The notes below the pieces were generated by a model. The model ran no database searches. It was not told where the DNA came from and was given only the letters and a program-made list of their open reading frames with translations. A stretch of 64,000 bases of DNA, taken from the NCBI RefSeq assembly GCF_012926615.1, contig NZ_JABBNU010000009.1:62001-126000 (forward strand), written 5' to 3'. Positions 57,318 to 64,000 of the stretch are shown in pieces. This stretch comes from Marinigracilibium pacificum (GTDB lineage Bacteria; Bacteroidota; Bacteroidia; Cytophagales; Cyclobacteriaceae). Both the position numbers and the translations under genes were made by a program. The stretch's first letter is position 1, and every line of letters begins with the position of its first letter.

Positions 57318-58778
57318 TTAGGTACTTAAAGTTATTGGATTGGTAAATAATCTATCACCTATACCTGGAATATCAACCCTGCATCTAATTTCTGCAGATG
57401 TTATTCCTCTTTCCTTTAATAAATCTCTTGTAGGAGTGTTAATGTAAACCTCCTCGTAGTTCCCATATTGAAAAGGGTTCCCTCCATCAGCTTTTAGCAA
57501 ATATCTTCTATTTTGACTATCAGCAATTATCCATCTCATTCTGAAACCGCTATTGGAAGGAACTCCTGATACTCTAAATTTAGTTGATCGAGGGCCATCA
57601 TTTAGATTAATTGTTCCTGTAGGGTCTTGTTGCAGTGCCAAATTCCCTCCTCTAAAAGAAGTGGCTAATGATGCAGTGTCTGTAGCGTGCAATAGAAAAT
57701 ATACAAAACAAGAATAACTGTCTGCATTATTCATTCTTCGAGAAGTAGACATCCCTGCAGTCCTTGCCCTTTCACTGCAATCAACTGACCCAAGATATCC
57801 TTCATCACTTGTGCCATTATATCTATGTGACCCTTCATGGATCAAATTGTCAGCTCTTAAGCGAAGTGATTTATCGGGTCCCCACCAATCCATACATAAA
57901 TGAATATTGCTTAACACTAATCTCACATACGCTTTATTACCTCCACAAAAATGATCCATCATAAAAGTTCCTGGTTGCTCACATTCAATCGTAGCCCCCG
58001 CCAAACCACTTTTAATCTCTTGCAGCTTACTTTTTACAAAATCAGCTGTAGCCTGGGTATCACTTCTAAATGCCATAAACAAAGCATCTTTAGTATTATT
58101 TGAAAGTCTAGATGCAGATAGTCTGCTAATGGCAGTTTGTAAATAGCTATCGGCTTCATTGACTGCCGGAATTATTAGATTTGTTAATTGATCATTGGTA
58201 CAATCTGAATAATCTGTTTTTTGAATACTATCATTCTGTTGTACGGTGTGAACCAATTCATGAGCAAGCAAGCGTTTTCCTTTGGTATTATCCGGGGAGT
58301 ACTCTCCCTGATTAAAATAAATATCATTTCCATAAGTAAATGCCCGAGCACCTAATTCATTGTTCATTTGAACAGCATTTTGATCGGTATGGATCTTTAC
58401 CCCACTAAAATCCGCTCCTATCTTACCTCCCATTTCATTCCTAACCTTTTCGGGTAATGAATTGCCTGAATTATTTGAGTTATTTATTCGGGAACTAAGA
58501 CTGGAGGAAGCTACACCTTGCTTACTCTCAGATTTCATTTGTAGAAATTGGTTACTTATAGGCTTCATCTGAACTTCCTCTTCCTCCTCACACTTGGCAC
58601 ATTTCATTTGAATGTCAGGGTTAACTTTATCTGATTTCATCCGTAACCCTTCTCCAGAAGGCATTCTCATCACCCTATCTGCTATTGCATCAGCCTCCTT
58701 TTCGTATTTATCACCTGGCTCACCAATTTTCAGTTTTGGCTGAATATTATTTTTCCTTATGCTCGCGGGATGAAACAT
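57318..58778 (-). CDS. DUF4157 protein with M35-like metallopeptidase domain
   Basis: 486 residues. Leader: PKLKIGEPGDKYEKEADAIAD (from 14), xQMK-type repeats ending at 48, 59, 72 and 82, and CAKCEEEEE (60-68). DUF4157 has HELVH at 173-177. A second zinc-peptidase signature lies further on: HEGSH (314-318), GTSDEGY (322-328) and NADSY (351-355). This is the order HExxH, GTxDxxY, NADxY seen in M35 aspzincin peptidases and peptidyl-Lys metalloendopeptidases. The last 110 residues look like a beta-sandwich (FRVSGVPSNSGFRMRWIIAD). A proteolytic toxin is the simplest reading. First DUF4157 gene of the operon, 11 nt after the AAA+ gene. Confidence 0.85.
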   Translation of the reverse strand: MFHPASIRKNNIQPKLKIGEPGDKYEKEADAIADRVMRMPSGEGLRMKSDKVNPDIQMKCAKCEEEEEVQMKPISNQFLQMKSESKQGVASSSLSSRINNSNNSGNSLPEKVRNEMGGKIGADFSGVKIHTDQNAVQMNNELGARAFTYGNDIYFNQGEYSPDNTKGKRLLAHELVHTVQQNDSIQKTDYSDCTNDQLTNLIIPAVNEADSYLQTAISRLSASRLSNNTKDALFMAFRSDTQATADFVKSKLQEIKSGLAGATIECEQPGTFMMDHFCGGNKAYVRLVLSNIHLCMDWWGPDKSLRLRADNLIHEGSHRYNGTSDEGYLGSVDCSERARTAGMSTSRRMNNADSYSCFVYFLLHATDTASLATSFRGGNLALQQDPTGTINLNDGPRSTKFRVSGVPSNSGFRMRWIIADSQNRRYLLKADGGNPFQYGNYEEVYINTPTRDLLKERGITSAEIRCRVDIPGIGDRLFTNPITLST

Positions 58779-58789
58779 ATCACATCAAT

Positions 58790-60142
58790 TTATACCGTCC
58801 TCCTGTTTTTCCCATACTCTCTTTTTACACCGGCCACAATATCTTGAAGTTGAATTTCATTACTTTGTCTACTTATTGCTTTTAATGAGCATAGCTGAAT
58901 TACATTGATAATCACCCCGCCAGATATTTCATATTTCTCAGCGATTTCTTCAAGGTCAATTTGTTCAGATAATCGAGCTGATTTTGAAAACCCATTTTTC
59001 CAAAGAAGATAACGCTCATCTTTACCAGGTAAAGGAAAATGAATCATTGACTGAAACCTCCTCATAAATGCTTCATCAATATTTGTCTTTAGATTTGAAG
59101 CTAATATCACAAGGCCGTTATAATCTTCTATTCTTTGTAGTAAATATGAAACTTGTTGATTGGCGTATCGATCATGTGCATCTTTTGTGCTCGTTCTATT
59201 TCCAAAGAGAGCATCAGCTTCATCAAAGAATAATATCCATTCTTTATTTTCGGCACGATCAAACACCTTTGCAAGATTCTTTTCGGTTTCACCTATATAT
59301 TTGGAAACCATCTGAGAAAGATCGATACGATAGACATCCCGACCTGTTTTCTTTCCTAACAATGCTGCTGTCAGCGTTTTGCCAGTACCTGGAGGCCCAT
59401 AAAATAAAGTCCTGTAGCCAGGCTTGACCATTTTACCCATATCCCATTGATTTAGTAAAACATGATGATGCTCAATCCAGCTTTCAATTTCTGCTAATTG
59501 TTCTTCAGCTTGAGGCGTTAGTACAACATCAGACCACTCCATTCTGGTTGAAAGTAGTTTAGCAGGAAACTCTGAACTAAAACCAGGTTTTCTATCCTCT
59601 CCCAGAGTAAATAAATCCAATATTTCCCGAGATATGATTAATGATCCACTTAAAGCGGGTTCTCCTTTAGCCGTTTCCTCTAACCACAAAATACTCTCTT
59701 TTGCTAGTAACTGTGAACCGTCAAATACTTTCTGTAATGCAAATCTTTTAGACAAATCATTTCCGGCCAGAATAAACATTGCCGTTTCACCAGTAGGAAG
59801 AAACCCTAAATGGGTATTTCCTTTTCTCCCTCCAAATTCAGTATATATTTGATTGGTGTTTTCATTCTTCACCAGAAATATATCGAGAAGCTCTGGCTTT
59901 ATATGAGGAGTTAAAGACAATATCAGTAAAAACCTTTCTTCAAAACCAAGCTTATGCTTCTTAATAAATTTAGCATATTCTGATTTGCTGTTATTGAATA
60001 GGGGAGGATTTATTTCGTAAACACTTTTATATTTACATTCTTGTTTTGAGTTAAGTAATGATCTGGTTTTAAGAATCTCCTTAAACCAATCCAGCTCTTT
60101 TTGCAGATCATTTGCATTATATTTTAAGGCTTCATTTACCAT
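58790..60142 (-). CDS. AAA+ ATPase of the contractile injection system
   Basis: 450 residues. The N-terminal half (1-205) is a winged or helical region typical of CIS-associated ATPases. The AAA+ module has Walker A GPPGTGKT at 249-256, Walker B LFFDEAD (304-310), sensor VILASN and arginine finger segment FMRRFQ. A homologous ATPase is a standard member of eCIS clusters (Afp15/Pvc15 type), where it is thought to act in particle assembly or payload handling rather than sheath recycling. Its start overlaps the tape-measure gene's end by 7 nt, and it lies directly before the DUF4157 genes. Confidence 0.88.
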   Translation of the reverse strand: MVNEALKYNANDLQKELDWFKEILKTRSLLNSKQECKYKSVYEINPPLFNNSKSEYAKFIKKHKLGFEERFLLILSLTPHIKPELLDIFLVKNENTNQIYTEFGGRKGNTHLGFLPTGETAMFILAGNDLSKRFALQKVFDGSQLLAKESILWLEETAKGEPALSGSLIISREILDLFTLGEDRKPGFSSEFPAKLLSTRMEWSDVVLTPQAEEQLAEIESWIEHHHVLLNQWDMGKMVKPGYRTLFYGPPGTGKTLTAALLGKKTGRDVYRIDLSQMVSKYIGETEKNLAKVFDRAENKEWILFFDEADALFGNRTSTKDAHDRYANQQVSYLLQRIEDYNGLVILASNLKTNIDEAFMRRFQSMIHFPLPGKDERYLLWKNGFSKSARLSEQIDLEEIAEKYEISGGVIINVIQLCSLKAISRQSNEIQLQDIVAGVKREYGKNRRTV

Positions 60143-61629
60143 TTTACATGTATTACATTTTCATTCCAAGGCAACCTAATCACTGAAATAGGCCAATTCA
60201 ATCTATCAAGTAAAATATCAATAGCAATTCGCTCAATATGAACCATCCACCCATTAACATCTTTTTTAAGTAACCCCGGGCGGCGTAAGAAGCTTTTTTG
60301 CAAACCTGATGGAGATGTATTTTTAAGAACAGGCCAGTTTCGAATTACTGACTGAAGTAAATTGTTACATTCAATGGATTCTTCTTCTGTGGGTTCAAAT
60401 TCTGTAGAAACAAATTCTGATGGATTCAATCCACATAAAAGTTTAAAGATTACCCATTGATGCTCCTCAGCCTCAATTTCTCCATTTACCAAAAAATGTA
60501 ACAACTGTACTGCCCTTTCCTGAGATGACCGATCATTAAACTCTCCTTTTTTCATCAATTTCAACTCACTAAAAAACATTGGCAGGTAAGTCCAAAGTAG
60601 AACACTTCCTGCATTTGCTAATTCTATTGACTCATCTTCTTGAAGGTTAAACTTGATCGATAAGTAGTTTCCTTCATACTCCTCTGAGATTTTAACTCCC
60701 GAATTTCTTCCAACTAGTTGGTTTATGGCGATTTTATTAGAAACCCTAACGTTGTCATCTATAAATTCATTAAAAACCTTTACCAGAGAACTATTGGCGC
60801 CAGTTTTTTCAACTAGCATATTTTGGAACTTATGCACTTCAGAAAATGTATACCCAAGTTTCTTAATAACACTAATTACGACTCCTTCTATATCAATTAA
60901 TACAGAAGAATTAGATGATCTAATGACACAATTGTTTATTACACCATTAAAAAACTCTCTCTTTAAATTGATCCTGTCATCAAGTTTTTGAAAATCTTTT
61001 ATCAGACCTTGTAAATCATATTCATTATTTGGATCAAATATTTGTATAAGAAGCGTAGTTGGACACACATCTACTATTCTTCTATGACTTTGTTTGTTAA
61101 CCAGTAAGGAATTCAAGCGTTTTGTAAACCTACTCAAAGATTGGTCATGCAGTTCCCGATAAAGCTGCTCTATTCCTTTACTCACATCAAAATCTAATGT
61201 AGAAGACCACCAAGGTAATACACCAAATTCAAGAAAGTAAATAATGGTATCGTAAAGAGAAGTAGAACTTCTTGAAATTGAAGACACACCTTCAGGAAAC
61301 GTTTGATGATTTGAACTACTGGTTTTATTGACTAATGTCAAACTTTCAGAAGCTACTTTCAAAATTTCTTCTTTAAACTTCTTCACCAATCCTTGTGTTA
61401 CCCCTCTTCTAAGACTTGATGAAGTAATCTTATCAATATCGATTTCTATTTTATTGATTCGAATAAGTTCATTTTCAGCACATAATTCATCACAAGCTTT
61501 TTCAAAAGCAGGTAAGACTGTATCCTTATAGTATGAAGAAAATTCTTTCTGCCAACGTAAACCCTCTTCCTTATCAGATACTTTTAAGTCAATTACTTGT
61601 CTGTGGATTATATGATTACTCTGAGTCAT
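60136..61629 (-). CDS. Contractile injection system tape-measure family protein
   Basis: 497 residues. The N-terminus (HIIHRQVIDLKVSDKEEGLR, YYKDTVLPAFEKACDELC, IRINKIEIDID) matches the CIS tape-measure family of eCIS clusters (CIS_TMP). A repeated GVLPWWSSTLD segment is also characteristic. The C-terminal part (LLWTYLPMFFSELKLMKKGEF, RAVQLLHFLVNGE) is a helical region typical of the family. In eCIS the tape-measure protein sets tube length and is linked to payload loading; the assignment as a ruler comes from the family name. Its ATG overlaps the preceding stop by 1 nt (TAATG). Confidence 0.8.
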   Translation of the reverse strand: MTQSNHIIHRQVIDLKVSDKEEGLRWQKEFSSYYKDTVLPAFEKACDELCAENELIRINKIEIDIDKITSSSLRRGVTQGLVKKFKEEILKVASESLTLVNKTSSSNHQTFPEGVSSISRSSTSLYDTIIYFLEFGVLPWWSSTLDFDVSKGIEQLYRELHDQSLSRFTKRLNSLLVNKQSHRRIVDVCPTTLLIQIFDPNNEYDLQGLIKDFQKLDDRINLKREFFNGVINNCVIRSSNSSVLIDIEGVVISVIKKLGYTFSEVHKFQNMLVEKTGANSSLVKVFNEFIDDNVRVSNKIAINQLVGRNSGVKISEEYEGNYLSIKFNLQEDESIELANAGSVLLWTYLPMFFSELKLMKKGEFNDRSSQERAVQLLHFLVNGEIEAEEHQWVIFKLLCGLNPSEFVSTEFEPTEEESIECNNLLQSVIRNWPVLKNTSPSGLQKSFLRRPGLLKKDVNGWMVHIERIAIDILLDRLNWPISVIRLPWNENVIHVKW

Positions 61630-64000
61630 TATTTAATATTCAAATACCTTTTCACGCTTTCTCTGTAATCATTATTAACATAACCTTCAGAATTCTTAAG
61701 CCAGTTTTGAATGGTTTCTTTAACATTCAACTCTTCATTATCATTAATTAGAGACCCCGTTTCCTTTAAGACATCTTTACTGGTGTCAGTAAGGTTATCC
61801 GGTTGTATAAATGCTAACCTTTCGATATAGGCTTTGGTCATGTTTTGCAATGCCTCAGCATGTAATTCTTTCTCCTCTCCACTGCTATTTTCCCAGCCTT
61901 TTACCAGCTCATTTCTAATGCTGTTATACTCATTGTTAAGTTTCACAACACTGATATCTTTAGCATCTGAAATTTCCTCGATAATTTCATTGGCTTTAGT
62001 TATTGCAGTAACCTCAGTTCCTCCAAGCCTTTCTTTAATCTTTTTAGCTTCAAGTTTATAATCACCCATTCTGGAAGAATAGTAGTCTTCTATTTTCTTA
62101 GCTTCCGGAGATTTAGGGTCTATTTCAATAGCCTTGAACATGCGATCATACTTGATATTAATTTTTGAGGAAGCCTTTATTATGAAATTAGCTGACTGTG
62201 ATTGTTTGTCAGACACATCAATGGATTGTTCTTCAGATAAATAACCATTATAAGAAGCTCTAACTATATATTTGCCTGATGAAACTCCGTCTATAGAGTA
62301 AGATCCATCTCTTTTTGTAGTGCCTGCATATTTTGGTTTCCCTTTCCTTAGTTTAAAGGTTTCACTACCGTAAATTTCAATATTCGCCCCTGGGAGAGAT
62401 ATTTCCTTATTTTCATCTGTCACCCCTTTAACAGTACCTTTGATAGATCCTTCCCCGGAATCAGACTCAAAAATGATATTAGCAACTTTATTAGGCTGAT
62501 TAACATTAACAGAAGTTTCTCTTTTTAGATTTCCGAACTGTGTACTTATTTTAAAAGTACCATAAGGCACTTCAGTAAAAATAAAATCTCCAGTTGCTTT
62601 AGTTGTTGCTTTTCTTCCTAATTCATCAATACTTACAACTATTCCCGGAACCGGTCTATTACCATTAGGCGTTCTTTCTAGTACCGTTCCGGTAATAACA
62701 CCTACGCTAAGCTGTGGTTGTAATTGAAAATCAATAGTATTTTCACCATTTACAATTGATACGCTCTTGCGGTCTACACCAAAACGAGGGTGAATTGCTT
62801 CCATCTCAAATGTTGCTGCGGGTGCATTTGGAATTTCATAGATGCCATCATCATTTGTGGTGGCAACTAAATCAGTACCTGATACAGAAACTTTAGCATC
62901 GAAAACGTTAAATAGATTTCCACTTGCATCAGCTGCTGTCACCCTTCCTGTTATCGAAGCCTGAGCATCTCTAACAATTGGAATGAAAATGGTAATTTTA
63001 TCTTTTCCTACTTGTTCATTTCTTGTAACATCTGTTACCTGATACTCGAACTCATCAATTAGAATATAACTTTCAGTTAGTTTCTTTTCCTCCTCTATCA
63101 GTTTTGGCTCTACAGTATAATTTAATATCTGACTTAATTTAGTTGGATCGGGATAATATACTTTTTCAGTAAACTCCACATTACCCAATTTAGGGTTTGT
63201 TAAAAGAGAAACTTTATAGACAGAAGGATCATAAAGATTATTTAACACTCGTTTTTGCAAAACCCTGTAAGCGTTAAGTTTCTTATCTTCAAAACCAACG
63301 ACACCACAAATAGGCGTAACCAACGGGTCTAAGGTTAGCGGCGTATGAGGTAAGTTACTACAATCATCACAACAGATAAATGGTAGTGTAAAATCAGCGA
63401 CAACGGTGCCTTCCATTGCATTTATCACCTTGATCATTTGCTCCGCATCAGGCATTTTAATCTCTAAACCTTGTTCACTATTACCCAATAATGGTTGCTT
63501 AGCTAATGTTTCTAGTAATTGAATTGTCTTTTCATCTATTTTACCAAAATCTCTTTGAATTGCCTGATATACTAGAATAAAGGTATCTCCGGGAGCTACT
63601 CCTGCCTTATGTTCCATACCCGGGTGATCTTTCTGAAAGTTTGAAAACTCCAATGACTTAGCCAACAGATCTATTCTTTCCTGAAGCGTATCGTATAAGG
63701 TTCTGATTGTGATGTATGGATAAATAGCCAGAAATTTGATTACATCAAACAATAAGCACATGATCAACAGAATAATTATCACCCTGACCATCAAGACATT
63801 ACTAGTAGCTCTTGTACTTAAAAACTTCATCAATTCAATGTATACTCTCATCGCACATTTATACTTTGACAGCCATTCCTCCATTGAAAAGTCCTTAAAA
63901 TCTACTGGCATAGCCTGAATCAAGCCCAATAAGCAATTATTCAGATCAGAAAACAGTCCGCTGAGGGAAGTATCTTCTGCAGAACGAACAGATACTGAAC
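61629..64000 (-). CDS. Membrane-anchored protein with three carboxypeptidase-regulatory-like repeats, 5' end outside window
   Basis: At least 789 residues. The frame stays open to the window edge: codons upstream of the TTG at 63929 read sensibly (SLSGLFSDLNNCLLGLIQAM), so the true start lies beyond 64000. A hydrophobic helix (about 63725-63810) lies near the N-terminus. Three carboxypeptidase-regulatory-like beta-sandwich repeats follow (ITGRVTAADASGNLFN, VITGTVLERTPNGNRPVPGI, IKGTVKGVTDENKEISLPG), then a helical C-terminus. It directly precedes the tape-measure gene, coupled by a 1-nt overlap, so it is very likely part of the eCIS operon. Its role is not established; a structural or anchoring part is possible. 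Confidence 0.75.
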   Translation of the reverse strand, partial: SVSVRSAEDTSLSGLFSDLNNCLLGLIQAMPVDFKDFSMEEWLSKYKCAMRVYIELMKFLSTRATSNVLMVRVIIILLIMCLLFDVIKFLAIYPYITIRTLYDTLQERIDLLAKSLEFSNFQKDHPGMEHKAGVAPGDTFILVYQAIQRDFGKIDEKTIQLLETLAKQPLLGNSEQGLEIKMPDAEQMIKVINAMEGTVVADFTLPFICCDDCSNLPHTPLTLDPLVTPICGVVGFEDKKLNAYRVLQKRVLNNLYDPSVYKVSLLTNPKLGNVEFTEKVYYPDPTKLSQILNYTVEPKLIEEEKKLTESYILIDEFEYQVTDVTRNEQVGKDKITIFIPIVRDAQASITGRVTAADASGNLFNVFDAKVSVSGTDLVATTNDDGIYEIPNAPAATFEMEAIHPRFGVDRKSVSIVNGENTIDFQLQPQLSVGVITGTVLERTPNGNRPVPGIVVSIDELGRKATTKATGDFIFTEVPYGTFKISTQFGNLKRETSVNVNQPNKVANIIFESDSGEGSIKGTVKGVTDENKEISLPGANIEIYGSETFKLRKGKPKYAGTTKRDGSYSIDGVSSGKYIVRASYNGYLSEEQSIDVSDKQSQSANFIIKASSKINIKYDRMFKAIEIDPKSPEAKKIEDYYSSRMGDYKLEAKKIKERLGGTEVTAITKANEIIEEISDAKDISVVKLNNEYNSIRNELVKGWENSSGEEKELHAEALQNMTKAYIERLAFIQPDNLTDTSKDVLKETGSLINDNEELNVKETIQNWLKNSEGYVNNDYRESVKRYLNIK

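Overview
The window looks like a chromosome segment of a low-GC Bacteroidota bacterium, most likely a member of the Cytophagales. Support comes from the type IX secretion protein PorQ, secreted proteins with type IX (Por) C-terminal sorting domains, families largely confined to Bacteroidota (DUF4421, DUF4834, DUF3127, DUF6503), and the Bacteroidota promoter element TAnnTTTG, which appears as an exact match upstream of seven genes. The genus cannot be fixed from sequence reading alone.

Layout. 0-10 kb: the edge of a phosphoribosyltransferase gene, then a tight lon-porQ-hslU-DUF4421 operon behind a sigma-54-like promoter, a SixA-type phosphatase and a large secreted amidohydrolase/TolB-propeller protein. 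10-24.7 kb: housekeeping genes, mostly on the minus strand: an MBL hydrolase, an arginase-fold protein with altered metal ligands, a solitary nqrF, a radical SAM protein, an AccD without zinc-ribbon cysteines, class I aldolase FbaB, a CarB without the regulatory domain, TerB-like and Tex proteins. 24.9-30.7 kb: the 2-oxoglutarate dehydrogenase operon (odhA-odhB-lpdA). 31-38.7 kb: rpsP-rimM, a DUF4407 membrane protein, a PD40 propeller protein, a DUF6503 lipoprotein, an HI0933-type flavoprotein and tRNA-Val(GAC). 38.7-41 kb: a lipase-META fusion and a LuxR-type regulator. 41.2-48.9 kb: two tandem units, each a small secreted protein followed by a large adhesin-like type IX cargo. The two large proteins share 80-residue HYR-like repeats and a nearly identical C-terminal domain. 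The first is broken by one in-frame TAG.

49-64 kb (all minus strand) is the most interesting part: the downstream end of an extracellular contractile injection system (eCIS) operon. In transcription order it holds a membrane-anchored protein with carboxypeptidase-regulatory-like repeats (open at the window edge), a CIS tape-measure-family protein, an AAA+ ATPase, and three consecutive DUF4157 proteins of 486, 585 and 2175 residues. These three share one N-terminal module: a KLKIG leader, regularly spaced xQMK repeats around a CxxCEEEE knuckle, and the DUF4157 HExxH domain. They then diverge completely: an M35-like metallopeptidase domain, a peptidoglycan-binding domain plus Lys-Pro linker plus unknown C-terminus, and a giant multi-module protein with a toxin-like C-terminus. 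This is the arrangement expected for a set of payloads loaded into one injection particle. The sheath, tube, baseplate and spike genes should lie beyond position 64000.

Many transcription units end in clear intrinsic terminators, listed individually. Coding assignments come from reading protein motifs by eye; no database search was run.
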